This document shows, piece by piece, positions 1-10,180 of a DNA stretch of 64,000 nucleotides. This DNA is from Singulisphaera sp. GP187. GTDB lineage: Bacteria; Planctomycetota; Planctomycetia; Isosphaerales; Isosphaeraceae. The translations under genes were made by a program, and so were the position numbers. Each line of letters begins with the position of its first letter. The first letter of the stretch is position 1. The notes below the pieces were generated by a model. The model had not been told where the DNA came from. It did no database searches and saw only the letters and a program-made list of their open reading frames with translations. Location: the NCBI RefSeq assembly GCF_900129635.1, contig NZ_FSRB01000003.1, forward strand, positions 868,001 to 932,000, read 5' to 3'.

Positions 1-3000
1 GGAAGGCCGGTGGTTCCTGCATCATCCACCGTGATCAGACGGTCGGCATTATCGTACGTATAAGCGTACTGACTGATATTGTCGCGGATGCCTGTCATCC
101 GGCCCGCCGCGTCGTAGGTCATGGTGATCACGTTTGTGGCCGAGCCGCCGCCGATCGGAATCCACGACTCGGTCGTCCGACGATCGTCCGCGTCGTAGCC
201 GAACTGGCGGATTCGTAGATCGCGGTCCGTCAACTGGGTCAAGTTACCCACAAGATCGTAGACGTTCGTCGTCGTTTTGCCCCGCGGGTCAGTCACTGTC
301 GTGACACGATCGGCCGCATCGTAGCCGTAACTCGTGACATTGCCCATCGGGTCGGTCAGGCTCGTCGGTCGTGAGTGCGGGTCGTAGGTGTATGTCGTCG
401 TTCCACCGCCCGCCGGGGCTGTCTGACTGATCAATCGGTCTCGGACGTCATAGGTGTTCGTCGTGACATGACCGAGCGGGTCGGTGATGGTCGTCACGTT
501 TCCGTCGGCGTCGTAGCCGTAGCTGGTTGTGTGGGCGAGTGCGTCGGTGATCGCGATTCGACGATTAATATTACTGTATGTGTAAGTTGTTGTGTGGGAA
601 AGTGGATCCCTCACACTCGTGAGGTTGCCTTGGAGGTCGTAACCGTAGGTGTACTCGGCGATTCCTGGCCCTCCTGTGCCGCCCCATCCCCCTGATCCAC
701 CCGAGCCCCCTGATCCGCCCGAGCCGACTGGAACGGTATCCGGGAGGGACATTGTCTTGATGCGTCCCAGATTATCGTAGCTGTATAATGTTGTATGCCC
801 GTTTGGGTCGATCTCGGAAGTTCGTTCACCGACAAGGTCGTACCCAAACGTTGTTCGGTGCCCCAAGGGGTCGGTAACACTCGTCAAACGATTGGCATTG
901 TCGACGGTGTACGTGGTGGTATGGCCCAGCGGATCGGTGATGGTCTTGAGGTTGCCGAAGGCGTCGTACGTGTAAGTGGTATGGTGGCTGGTTCCCTGGT
1001 TGACCGGGTCGGTCATCCCCACCAGTAGGTCACGCTCGTTGTACGCATAAGTTGTGACGCGTCCCAGGGCGTCGGTGACGCTGGTGAGATTGCCGTCGGC
1101 ATCGTAGGTGTACGAGGTAGCCTTTCCCGCCGCCGCCTGTACTGGATCTTGCTCCGATAGGAGGCGCCCAGCTTGGTCGCGGGTCAAGGTCGTCGTATGA
1201 CTCAGTTCGTCGGCGATCGAGGTGACGTCACCAGCGGAGTTGTACTGATAGACGACGTGGGGAGAACCGGTTCCAGGGAACGTGATCGTCGTGAGTCGGC
1301 CGAGCGAATCGTAGGCGTAGGTGGTTGTGTTGCCGTTGCGGCTGGTGTCGGTGAGCACCTGGCCGGCGAAATTGTACGTCCAGTCCTCGTGCAGACTGTC
1401 TGCGTCGGTGCGGCGCAGGATGTTGCCGTGGGAGTCGAGCGTGAAGGTGGTTGTATTGCCGTTAAAGTCGGTGATCGAGGTGGGAACGCTATTCACCCCG
1501 TAGGCGATCGTTTCGATACTGGGAGGGCCCCCGCCCGATCCTCCTGATTCGCCAGAGTCGGCACCTGGTCGAGTAATCGATGTGACGTTGCCGAGCGCGT
1601 CGTAGGTAAACGTGGTCAACCGGCCGAGGGCGTCGGTCTGAGTTACTGGGAAACCCCGGCTGTTGTAGGTCGTGCCGGACGACGCTCCGGTTGCATCGGA
1701 CGCACCCGTGGGGTGGGCCATCCAGTTGAAGGCGATGGTCGTCGTCCGCCCGTTTGGATCGGTGAGTGTCGCGTTATAAGCAGTGGAGAGACCTCCGCTG
1801 TCCCCCGGAGCGAGCAGACCGTGGCTTCGGGAGGAGGAAACCGAAGTCGTCGAGGTACCGTCGAAGAGAGTCTCACTCGTCAACTGGCCAAAAGAATTGT
1901 AATGGACGGTCGCCGTGTGACCGTTGGGGGTGATCTCGGTCGTGATCAAGTGGTTCGAGGGTGTCGAATAGCCGAATTGAACGGTCGCACCATCAGGGTC
2001 GATGATCTGAGTGAGGTTGTCGTTCGCGTCCACAGTGATCGTCGTGACCCGGCTGGCCGGGTCGATGATCGTGGCAAGATGGCCGGAACCATCATAAGTC
2101 AGGGTCGTGACCAGTCCCACCGGGTCGGTTATCGTGTGCAGGGCACCGGCAGCTGCACCACTGGTGAAATACGTGTAGGAGGTGGTGTTGCCGTTGCGGT
2201 CCGCCTCGGATGTTTCTCGACCGCTGCTGTCGAACTGGATAACCGTTCCGTCGGGATAGGTATGCGTCCAAGTGCCATCGAGGTTGTGAAGGAGTGTCGA
2301 GGGAGCGCTGCTCGGTCCCCGGAAGCCCGGAGTGGCTACCTCACGATTGAATGGGGCCGCAGCAATCATCCCGATCTGACCGGAGCTCGAGGGTAGTGGG
2401 ACCGAACCAAAGGGGAAAAACTGACTGGAACTTGGGTCAGCCATCAGCACTCGCAGTTGGCCCGTGCCGTCGGTCCATGCAAGGCTCGGCCGCCCCGCGC
2501 CATTGAGGTCGGCTGCGACAATGCTCCCGGGCTGGGGATAGGAGGATCCATGCGTTCCGGCAGTAATGATGGTTCCATTGCCCCAAACCCCGGAGGCTGA
2601 GAGCGGGATGATGTCGATCAAGGTGTTGATATTGCTGGAGTAGTCAAAGCCATTGGAGATCGGCACCGCGATCTCCATTCCGACATCCGGGCCGTTAAAT
2701 TCCCCCGCGACCAGGCCGAGGACGGCGTAATTCGGCTGGCCGACCGTAAGTGTCGTGGAGGTGAAGCTGAAACCGCCGGAGCCGGAACCGGTGAAGAGGT
2801 CGAGGCTGACGAACGGAAGGCCCCATTCAAGCACATTCAAATTTTTGGCTTCGACGACAATATCTTTTTTGCTATCTCCATTGAAGTCGAGCGCGACGAT
2901 TCCATAGGCCTTGTGCCCCGAAGGAAGCGTCAGAGTCGTGGCCGAACCCATGGAGCCGCTGCTCGTGGCGAGCATCACGTCGGCCAGCCCATTATCCGTC

Positions 3001-5780
3001 ACGAAGCCCAGATCATCCTTGCCGTCACCATTAAAGTCGCCGGAGATCATCGAGTTAGCGGTCGAGCCTGCCGAGACACCGTTTCCGGCGGAAGTGACGA
3101 CGGGGGTCGCAAAAGTCCCAGTTCCGTTGCCCGTGTAGATCGCCACGGAGTAGTTGCTCGAGCCCGAGCTAGGAGCCAGCAGGACCGCAACGTCGAGGAT
3201 GGCGCCGGCATGGCCGGTGAAATTGCCGAGAGCGACGGCCTTGCCGATCGTCCCGCTGGGAAGGGAGTAGGAGCTACCCGCGGTGAATCCGCCGGAGCCG
3301 TTGTTGATCATAATCGCCAGGGTCGAAGAGTCCACCACAACTTGGTCAATCCAGGCGTCGCCGTTAAGGGCGCCGGCCGCGGTACCGACGGTTCCCCCAT
3401 AGGAAGTCGCGGTGGCGGCCGTGAAACGCCCCGCCCCGTCATTGGCCAGGATCTGAGAGTCGGTAACGCTGGACCCTAGAGCGATGTCATTAATGTATGT
3501 CTGGCCGTCGTTATAAACGGCGTCGAAGCGTTCGGTTCCTTGCTGGCCTGTGGTCAAGAGCACCGATTGTCCCGCCGTGAGCTGAGAAACATGCTGCAAG
3601 CCACCGATGCTCCAGCCGGCCCCCAGTGGATCGCTCGCCGCGTTGACGACGTTGACGTAACCTTGCTGGGGCTCCAAGGTGATGGAGGTTGGTGTGGGTG
3701 AGCTACCGAAGTATTCGGTGACTGTAAACGTGTAGGGGTAAACACCGGTTGGCAATGCTGAAGCATCGACTTGGAGCGGAATATAGTAGGTTGACTGGTC
3801 GGTCAGCCCACCGGGAGTCAGATAGGTCGTGGCAGCCCCCTGAGTGACCCCTCCCAGACTGATTTGGGCCGTGATCGAGGAGATCGAGGAAGATTCACCA
3901 GCAAGGGGGGTCGTGAATTGATACTGAACCACGGGGTGGGGGTAAGCCTGATCGGAGCTATACTGAAGGTCAAGGCCGTGGTTAACTCCCTGAGATTGGT
4001 AGGAAACGGTCTGGTGGTCCTGGAAATATTCACCAGTCAGAAGCCCCGTGTCGGAGCCAAAGATTCCACCGAAGATTCCACCACCCCGGGGGGACGTAGG
4101 ACGGCGTGGCGGAGGTGCCGTTCCGCCGCCAGGCTGGCAGCCGGCGCAAGGTTGATTGGGCTGGCCGTACGGGTCGCCTGGCCCCGCGATAAGGCAAGCG
4201 GCGAACTCAGTACCGCCACTGCCTCCGCTCCCTCCACTTCCACCACTGCCTCCGCTACCGTCGAGTGCTTCCAGCGAGATGGCGTGAAAGGCAGCGGCCT
4301 GAGGCGCTTTCGCCGCGGCGAGTGCGATAAGACCTGCTGAGGTCATCGTCAGCCCATCGCCCGAAACGATCATCCGACCCACGGCGTCCTTGCCGCCGGT
4401 CAGCATGTTCATCTTCAAAAGATTCACAACGGCGCCGGGCTGATAGCCGGCGGTATTCGGCAAAGTCAATTCGACGGGTTGGGTCAGATCAATACCGACA
4501 GAGTGATAGAGGAGCATCTCTCCGTTGAGAAACTCCGGCAAATGTTGTGACGCCAATGAAGCGGACAATTCGGCCACCGAGATCGTCCCCGACGTGATCG
4601 TGCCTCGAGCGTCAGGTGACAATCGTATAGCAAAACCTGGCATCGCCGGATTCGTTACGCTGGCCGCCTTGGACGCATCAGTCCGGCGGAAATCGGCCGG
4701 AGCCGACCAGTCAATCTTGGGCAGAATCAACGGCTGGACGATCGCGTTATTAGCATTGGCATAGGGCTGATGACCTAGCAACTGTTCCACCGGTGCCGTC
4801 AGATTGAGCCAATCTCCCGTATTCGACTTGGAGTCGCCGACCTTGATCGGCCCCGGATTGGTCGGCACCCCGGTCAAGGTGAAATTCCCCTTGGCGTCGG
4901 TCATGACCTTGGCATCGCCGATGACCACGGGGATCCCCGAGCGAGGGGCGCCCGACTCGTCGACCACGTGCCCGGAGAGTTCGGTGGACTCCTGGTTCGC
5001 CGCGTTCACTCGGATCGGAACTTTTAAGGCCGCCTTGCGGGTCCCATCGACGGCAACGACGGTAATGTCCATTGTCCCGGCCTGTCCGGGCGCGGGCGAG
5101 AAGTTCAACTCTCCGGTGGCGCGATTAAAGGTCATGTTCGCCGGGAGCGGTTGGGGCGTGATCGTGTACGTCACGTTCTTGCCGAACAATTGTCCAGGCT
5201 GAATCGTGAGGTTGAGAGTCGAGCCCACACTGACATTTTGGAGCGAGGCTGTCAGAATCGGTTCCACCGGACCTGGGTTGGTGGTCGGCGGTGGGTTGCC
5301 AGGAGAATTCGTGCCGGCGGTGCCGGTCGATGGAATGATCGTGGTGGCCGATGGCCGCATCGTGGTAACGGGTCGGGGCTCCGTCGTCGTTGCGATGGTT
5401 TCCGGACCGGACGTGGCGGGGGAGCCTGGGCGAGTAAGGAGAGAGGTCAGGTTGTGACGTGCCGCGTACCTCGGGTGCCTGCTGAGCACCATTTCGAGGC
5501 ATCCCCCCCAGCCGTTACGTGCGGCATAGGCCGAGCTTCTCTGGAGCGCCTTGGCCAAGTCGCCCAGACCTTGGCGTACGGCCCCCTGACGATCGCGGAC
5601 CAGCTGTTGTGCGAAATCCTCGAGATCGGGCCGCGCATTGACGTTATTTTGAATGTGGAATCGAGCATGAGCCGCCGAGACAGGAATGACGCTCCCCTTC
5701 CAGCCGCTGTGGCTGAGCATCTGGCGGGCTTCGAGTGATTCGAAACGCGGAGTGAGGGGCTTTCGGTGTCGGCGGCTCAT
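1..5780 (-). CDS. Giant secreted FG-GAP / YD-repeat (RHS-like) protein, 3' end outside window
   Basis: The frame is open from ATG at 5780 to the window edge (at least 1926 codons), and the frame at base 1 matches the frame of the ATG, so the C-terminus is missing. Residues 13-22 read FESLEARQML, the N-terminal signature common on large exported planctomycete proteins. In order I see a putative Ig/cadherin-like domain (about 174-247), a carboxypeptidase-regulatory-like segment (about 268-316, 'LSGHVVDESGAP'), a Gly-Ser linker near 508-525, FG-GAP/VCBS repeats (about 770-1120, 'GDFNGDGKDDLGFV'), then many YD repeats from about 1177 ('TSYTYDADGNLTSVTD'). YD repeats build the shell of RHS/teneurin-like proteins, so a surface or secreted role is likely. 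Any RHS core or C-terminal toxin would lie beyond the window. No gene for a translocation system is adjacent. Confidence 0.9.
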   Translation of the reverse strand, partial: MSRRHRKPLTPRFESLEARQMLSHSGWKGSVIPVSAAHARFHIQNNVNARPDLEDFAQQLVRDRQGAVRQGLGDLAKALQRSSAYAARNGWGGCLEMVLSRHPRYAARHNLTSLLTRPGSPATSGPETIATTTEPRPVTTMRPSATTIIPSTGTAGTNSPGNPPPTTNPGPVEPILTASLQNVSVGSTLNLTIQPGQLFGKNVTYTITPQPLPANMTFNRATGELNFSPAPGQAGTMDITVVAVDGTRKAALKVPIRVNAANQESTELSGHVVDESGAPRSGIPVVIGDAKVMTDAKGNFTLTGVPTNPGPIKVGDSKSNTGDWLNLTAPVEQLLGHQPYANANNAIVQPLILPKIDWSAPADFRRTDASKAASVTNPAMPGFAIRLSPDARGTITSGTISVAELSASLASQHLPEFLNGEMLLYHSVGIDLTQPVELTLPNTAGYQPGAVVNLLKMNMLTGGKDAVGRMIVSGDGLTMTSAGLIALAAAKAPQAAAFHAISLEALDGSGGSGGSGGSGGSGGTEFAACLIAGPGDPYGQPNQPCAGCQPGGGTAPPPRRPTSPRGGGIFGGIFGSDTGLLTGEYFQDHQTVSYQSQGVNHGLDLQYSSDQAYPHPVVQYQFTTPLAGESSSISSITAQISLGGVTQGAATTYLTPGGLTDQSTYYIPLQVDASALPTGVYPYTFTVTEYFGSSPTPTSITLEPQQGYVNVVNAASDPLGAGWSIGGLQHVSQLTAGQSVLLTTGQQGTERFDAVYNDGQTYINDIALGSSVTDSQILANDGAGRFTAATATSYGGTVGTAAGALNGDAWIDQVVVDSSTLAIMINNGSGGFTAGSSYSLPSGTIGKAVALGNFTGHAGAILDVAVLLAPSSGSSNYSVAIYTGNGTGTFATPVVTSAGNGVSAGSTANSMISGDFNGDGKDDLGFVTDNGLADVMLATSSGSMGSATTLTLPSGHKAYGIVALDFNGDSKKDIVVEAKNLNVLEWGLPFVSLDLFTGSGSGGFSFTSTTLTVGQPNYAVLGLVAGEFNGPDVGMEIAVPISNGFDYSSNINTLIDIIPLSASGVWGNGTIITAGTHGSSYPQPGSIVAADLNGAGRPSLAWTDGTGQLRVLMADPSSSQFFPFGSVPLPSSSGQIGMIAAAPFNREVATPGFRGPSSAPSTLLHNLDGTWTHTYPDGTVIQFDSSGRETSEADRNGNTTSYTYFTSGAAAGALHTITDPVGLVTTLTYDGSGHLATIIDPASRVTTITVDANDNLTQIIDPDGATVQFGYSTPSNHLITTEITPNGHTATVHYNSFGQLTSETLFDGTSTTSVSSSRSHGLLAPGDSGGLSTAYNATLTDPNGRTTTIAFNWMAHPTGASDATGASSGTTYNSRGFPVTQTDALGRLTTFTYDALGNVTSITRPGADSGESGGSGGGPPSIETIAYGVNSVPTSITDFNGNTTTFTLDSHGNILRRTDADSLHEDWTYNFAGQVLTDTSRNGNTTTYAYDSLGRLTTITFPGTGSPHVVYQYNSAGDVTSIADELSHTTTLTRDQAGRLLSEQDPVQAAAGKATSYTYDADGNLTSVTDALGRVTTYAYNERDLLVGMTDPVNQGTSHHTTYTYDAFGNLKTITDPLGHTTTYTVDNANRLTSVTDPLGHRTTFGYDLVGERTSEIDPNGHTTLYSYDNLGRIKTMSLPDTVPVGSGGSGGSGGSGGWGGTGGPGIAEYTYGYDLQGNLTSVRDPLSHTTTYTYSNINRRIAITDALAHTTSYGYDADGNVTTITDPLGHVTTNTYDVRDRLISQTAPAGGGTTTYTYDPHSRPTSLTDPMGNVTSYGYDAADRVTTVTDPRGKTTTNVYDLVGNLTQLTDRDLRIRQFGYDADDRRTTESWIPIGGGSATNVITMTYDAAGRMTGIRDNISQYAYTYDNADRLITVDDAGTTGL

Positions 5781-6221
5781 GGGTGTGGTCTCTCCTGGTG
5801 AACGCCGCGCGTGAGTTCGCCAGCATCGCGTAGGACGATACGGGTGGAGTGAGCGCGAGGGTTCTTTGGATGGAGAATGATCGAGATCGGGACGAACGGC
5901 ACACCCAGCGCCGAGGGGGGGGGACTTGGGGTCGGGTGTTCTCGGATCGAGTTCAGATTCGCACACGTTCAAGAATCTTCAGATCGGAACGTCACGACAC
6001 TTGAACAATTCGCCGCTCGGATGGCAAGGAGATTCTTTCAGATCGGCAAAATCAGGCGAGCGTCGCGTAAGCCGAGGCGATATCAAACAGGTTTGGATTA
6101 CAGGAGTTAAGACGAGTCGCCACGATGAAAAAAATCCGAAAAAGACCGGTAGTCGCGGGCAAATCAATCCCGGTTCCACGGACCTGGGGTTGCGCCGGGC
6201 ACGCCATGGCATCCTTAGAAT
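5781..6221. other. Intergenic region, no gene seen
   Basis: This gap between the start of the YD-repeat gene and the 3' end of the FkbM remnant holds short open frames on both strands with no recognisable domain or ribosome binding site. It should contain the promoter of the YD-repeat gene, but I could not pick a convincing -35/-10 pair. Confidence 0.4.
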
Positions 6222-6827
6222 TCAATATCGGTCACGGAGGAAGCTGTATTCCAGATCTCGCTTAGAAACGTGAAACAGTGTAAAGCCCAACGCTTCGAAG
6301 GTTTCGATCGCCTTGGTTCTCTGGGAATACGGGTTCGGCCCGTTCAGGAATCGATCGTGAGACTCAATGAGCAATTGATTCATGCGCATCAAGCAGGCGA
6401 TGATATTGGGAATGATGCCGTACTCGGCCCCTTTCATGTCAGGATTGACGACATCAATTCGTTTGTGCCCCAGGAGTTCCAGAATCGTCGGGAGCCGATG
6501 GAACGGTCATCGTGCTGCTTACCAGATCGAGCATCATGAAGGAGACGACACTGGGTTTCCGGCAAAAGAGAAGAGAGCGATCCCGTCGTACCCGGCGAGG
6601 CCGTAGTCGTGGAACTGGAATTGCAGCGGCATCGCTTGCCGCCGGATCCACCGGACCGAGATCAACCTGAGGTCGAAGGTATGGACCTCGGCGCCAATCC
6701 GCTCCATCAGAGCGCGGTCAAAGCTCACGTCGCGGCCGTCGCCAAACGAGTAAACGACGCTCGTTTCGTCGAGTGAGTCGGGACGGAGGCACCAGGTTCC
6801 ATCAACCGTCCCCGACTGGAGCACATT
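6222..6827 (-). pseudogene. Broken FkbM-family methyltransferase
   Basis: Three reading frames together resemble one FkbM-type SAM-dependent methyltransferase. The N-terminal part ('VYSFGDGRDVSFDRALMER', then 'AEVHTFD') runs from about 6824 to 6538 and stops. A middle piece is in a second frame ('TMTVP', about 6500). The C-terminal part ('RLPTILELLGHKRIDVV' then 'GAEYGIIPNI' and 'LFHVSKRDLEYSFLR') is in a third frame down to 6222. In intact relatives the segment before GAEYG usually reads like LKLDIEGAEYG; here it is VNPDMKGAEYG, so the acidic residue is lost as well. At least two frame breaks plus this substitution point to decay rather than a single sequencing error. It follows two glycosyltransferase genes on the same strand, and FkbM enzymes often decorate glycans. 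Confidence 0.75.
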
Positions 6828-7000
6828 GCGGTCTGACCTCGGTCAGACCGGCTCTTGGTACATCACGTTCTTCCTCGAGGCTGAGCTGGGAAGCCGTTCG
6901 GGCAAATGGTTCCGTGATCCGACAAGGGCTGGGCGGGGAATTATTCACGTCTGCGCTCAGTCATTCCCTGGGAGGTGCTCCGACGTTCGATCTCGGCCTT

Positions 7001-7789
7001 TTACGAATCGGTTCGTCGCAACCAGGAGCCATGGAGATAGTTCGGTCCGCGGCTCACCGCGCGATAGTGGAAGATGAAGGACGAGGGACAGACGGCAAAT
7101 CGCCAGCCCCTGTGGAACCACCGATTCTGAAGTTCATCTTCATTGAACGTCATCAACGGGGTCGGATTCGGTGCGCCGCTGGGATAAAAATCGTTTCGAG
7201 GTCGGTAGATGTGGGCCTCATCGAACTGGCCGGTTAGCCAGACCTCGGCTCGAGCCATCTGAAAGAAACCGTTTACCCTGGCTTCGACGACCCGGTTCCT
7301 GTAGTGGGTCCGGAGTTCGCCCGAGAGGAAGTCGAGATAGGCCGGATCATCAGTGAGTTGATAACCGGGGTAGTAGGTTGCGACATGGGCTTGCGCCATT
7401 GCGGTCCGCCCCGGGGCGTTGGTGATCGGCCCGGCAAGGGCATAACCCGACTCCAGGGCATGGATCAGACCGTGATGCCACCCCTCGCAGAAGAGAATAT
7501 CGGAGTTTCCGGCGATCACGTAGTCGGCTCCCCGCGCGACCGCGGTGCGGATTCCCCAGTTCCACGAACGGGTCAATCCGCCGTTCTCCGGAAAGCGGTG
7601 TACGGTGATCGGCAGGGCGCCCGCACCGAGGAACTCTTGCCAGTTGGGGTCGCCCCAGTCGGGACTCGCGTCATCGACGACGAACGTCCACGGATCGGCC
7701 GTATGACGGGAGAAACTCTCGATCGTCCGCATCGCATAGTCGAACTGGCCGTAGGTGGGACAGACCAGGGCGATCCGGGGTTCGGCCAT
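7001..7789 (-). CDS. Family 2 glycosyltransferase
   Basis: About 262 residues. The N-terminus has the GT2 nucleotide-sugar fold: 'RIALVCPTYGQFDYAMRTIE', then 'VVDDASPDWG', 'NGGLTRSWNWGI' and the metal-binding-type segment 'IAGNSDILF'. I chose ATG 7789 because AGGAG lies about 9 bases upstream; the longer frame starts with TTG at 7834 inside the 3' part of the upstream gene. It lies 41 bp downstream of a GT4 gene, probably as an operon, and is followed by the broken FkbM gene. It probably transfers a sugar to a cell-surface or secreted glycan. The acceptor cannot be read from sequence. Confidence 0.85.
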   Translation of the reverse strand: MAEPRIALVCPTYGQFDYAMRTIESFSRHTADPWTFVVDDASPDWGDPNWQEFLGAGALPITVHRFPENGGLTRSWNWGIRTAVARGADYVIAGNSDILFCEGWHHGLIHALESGYALAGPITNAPGRTAMAQAHVATYYPGYQLTDDPAYLDFLSGELRTHYRNRVVEARVNGFFQMARAEVWLTGQFDEAHIYRPRNDFYPSGAPNPTPLMTFNEDELQNRWFHRGWRFAVCPSSFIFHYRAVSRGPNYLHGSWLRRTDS

Positions 7790-7830
7790 GATGTTGACTC
7801 CTGCGGGCGACGCAATCCGTGACGTTCGAG

Positions 7831-9087
7831 TCAATCCGGTCGGTCTTGGGACGACCCCGGCGACGCGACGAGCGATTCAAAGTAAGTCTTGTACGCATCG
7901 GCCACGTCGCTCTCGTTCCAGCGTCGAGAGGCCAGCAGGGCACGGCTTCGCTGGGCCGCTTCCCATTCGGGGTCATCCCAGAGCCGCTCGATGATGGTGA
8001 TCCAGGGTTCGACCTCCTCGGCCGTCGGAATCTCGCCACAGGCGGGAGTGTACTGGTCCGGAATCGACAGGACGAATCCCCCCGTTCCGATCGTTTCCGG
8101 GAGGGCACCGCGATCGCTCCCGAGCACCGGGATCCCATTGGCGAGGGCCTCGGCGGCCACCCGACCGAAGCTCTCCCGCCAGAGTGAGGGCATCAGCACG
8201 GCGCGTGTGACCCGGTAGAAGTCGCGCGGGTCGGGCGTGTTCGCCATCCGGTGAAGATTCCGAAGGCGACTCATGTCCAGATCGAGGAGGCGGAGCCCGT
8301 CGACGGTGGTACGGCCCTCGACGATCAAGAGTGGGATGTCAGGGCGACGGCGGTCAAGCTCGACAGCGATCCGCGCTACAATCGTCATCCCCTTGTTCGG
8401 CGACGGATTGACGAAGGTCAAGTACCGGGGTTGCGGATCGTCGGCCACAACGCGATCGGGACGCAACGGGTTAGGGATCACCTTGCAGTCCCGGCCGAGC
8501 AACGCGGCGTAGTGTCGTCGGGTATATTCAGTCGTCACGACCAGGCCGTCAACCTCCTCGAAGAGGCTGCGGCCGGTATACTGGAAGTTGCGGAGGTGAA
8601 AGACGACGGCGATCCCCCGCCGCCTGGCACGGCGGATCAACTCGTGGACGAGCGGCTGGCCGCCATAGGTCATCAAGACCTGGGGCTGAAACCGGTCGAA
8701 GACCTGTTCGGCCAGGTCGAGGAACGACGCTGTCTCCACTGTTGAAGGGGCCTTGACGCTTCGGCTCGACGCCGTCGGCATCAAGGTGACGCGAACCCCA
8801 TTCAGTAGCAAGTCGTAGACTTCAACATCACGGAGCGTTCCGTCCCGCATGGGGCCGCCTGTCCCGGACAGCGCGGCCCGAGCGATACGGTAGGGGGCAT
8901 TGAGCCGGTCAAGCACCTCCTTGAGGGGTGTTTCCCTGGTGTAGTCGAGAACGCCCGTGGAGAGGACGCGGGCATCGATCCCGTGCGAGGCGAACAGCTC
9001 CATCAACTCTCGCGTTGAGACGGCGGCCCCGCTCGACGGATCGATGTAGCCGTGGCACGATGCGAACAGGACACGTGTGACGTCCAT
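7831..9087 (-). CDS. Family 4 (GT-B fold) glycosyltransferase
   Basis: 418 residues. The N-terminal Rossmann domain begins 'VTRVLFASCHGYIDPSSGAA', the usual GT4 opening with a glycine-rich acceptor loop. The C-terminal nucleotide-sugar domain contains 'FVNPSPNKGM', 'PSLWRESFGRVAAEALANG' (the E-X7-E retaining motif region) and 'PVLGSDRGALPE'. ATG 9087 has GGGGAG just upstream, and a GTG directly before it (9090) is the alternative. It is the first gene of a short glycan cluster with the GT2 and the decayed FkbM methyltransferase. Substrate unknown. Confidence 0.88.
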   Translation of the reverse strand: MDVTRVLFASCHGYIDPSSGAAVSTRELMELFASHGIDARVLSTGVLDYTRETPLKEVLDRLNAPYRIARAALSGTGGPMRDGTLRDVEVYDLLLNGVRVTLMPTASSRSVKAPSTVETASFLDLAEQVFDRFQPQVLMTYGGQPLVHELIRRARRRGIAVVFHLRNFQYTGRSLFEEVDGLVVTTEYTRRHYAALLGRDCKVIPNPLRPDRVVADDPQPRYLTFVNPSPNKGMTIVARIAVELDRRRPDIPLLIVEGRTTVDGLRLLDLDMSRLRNLHRMANTPDPRDFYRVTRAVLMPSLWRESFGRVAAEALANGIPVLGSDRGALPETIGTGGFVLSIPDQYTPACGEIPTAEEVEPWITIIERLWDDPEWEAAQRSRALLASRRWNESDVADAYKTYFESLVASPGSSQDRPD

Positions 9088-9419
9088 CACCCACTCCCCG
9101 AGAAACCGACCATGGGGGTCGACCCGCGATTGCTTAACTCACTCGATGATAACACCTCAATTTCATCGAAGCATCTGGCACCTCCTCCCCGTCACCGAGG
9201 CTTCGCTACCTGCGAGAACCCGATCCAATCGGCGGGACTACCGGGAAACGTGGCTGGCAATGGCGACTCTCCCTCGCGGAATAGGCCTCTATCACGAGCG
9301 CGTATCCTCGTCTGAACTCGCAGGGCCATTCCGAATCGTCGCGAGAGCCGTTTCCATGCACACAGTTGACGACAACGATCGCGCCTGACCGAATTCGTCG
9401 GACGCCATTGACGATTATT
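9088..9419. other. Intergenic region, no gene seen
   Basis: There is no supported coding frame, repeat or RNA here. It separates the glycosyltransferase pair from the Shedu remnant and would hold the promoter for the GT4 gene on the minus strand. Confidence 0.4.
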
Positions 9420-10180
9420 TCAACAGACTTGCGTATGATTATACATTCGGCAGACGGCTACTGAAGCACTTGTTTCGCTTCGCTGTGTCGTCAAGCTGTG
9501 AGGTACAGCCGATGACGAGGACTCCCTTCGGTTGGACCGTGTGGCAGGCCATCTGGCGCATCGGCTCCCGATTCCCGTCGGCCCGCGTGCCTTCGATCTC
9601 CCAGATGCGGCAATTCGACTGGAGTTGGGCCACTCCCCCGATTCGCTCCTCGCCCAGCCGATGCACCTTGCTCCGGCAGAGCTCGACTTCTCCAAGCAGG
9701 CTGTCGGGTCGCTTGATCTCCACAAGGACCGTGAAGTGGTGGTCGGCCTCGGACGCGGCGAGAAAATCGCCTCGCTGGCCGTCCTTGCCGGACACCCGCT
9801 TGCCACCGCCACCGTGGTAGGGCTGGTCCTGGACGGAAGTCACGAACCGATCGTCCAAGCCGTCCCCGAAGATCCACAGCACTCGTTGACTGCGCGCTCG
9901 CGGACATCGTGAAGCTTCGTGAGGGCGACGGCCTGGCACAAAACAAACAGGGTTCGGATTTCTGGACGGCATCCCAGAACGGTTCGGAGGACTCCTCAGT
10001 AAGCTTCCCGACGATCTCCGCTTCGCGGCCCTTGAGGACAAGCCCGACCTCCGAATTGACCACGGTGGGAGACCCGTCCCGCCTCGGAACACCGTCCTTG
10101 GTCACGGCGAATCGCCCTCTGAGCGTCCCGGAGCGATTGCTTTCCCTCGAGCTTTCCCAACACCATCTTGCGACAAGCCG
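9420..10180 (-). pseudogene. Decayed Shedu (SduA, DUF4263) anti-phage nuclease
   Basis: Two frames carry pieces of one DUF4263 protein. The upstream piece reads 'SEVGLVLKGREAEIVGKL' and 'EPFWDAVQ' from about 10060 to 9960, and 'LTKLHDVRERAVNE' continues in a shifted frame near 9915-9880. The nuclease domain then resumes in another frame at about 9882 with 'VLWIFGDGLDDRF', 'GDFLAASEADHHFTVLVEIK' (the PD-(D/E)xK-type Asp and Glu-x-Lys), 'QLQSNCRIWEIEG' and 'TVQPKGVLVIG'. The join between RAVNE and VLWIFG lacks the stretch that normally separates these blocks, so there is a deletion as well as frame changes. The frame also ends early, after 'KRNKCF'. In intact Shedu systems this nuclease acts alone in phage defence; this copy looks inactive. 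Confidence 0.8.

Noticed and set aside
1-2400. Possible tandem DNA repeats or CRISPR-like array
   Set aside because: The periodicity comes from degenerate YD repeats of the protein; spacing and sequence vary at the DNA level.
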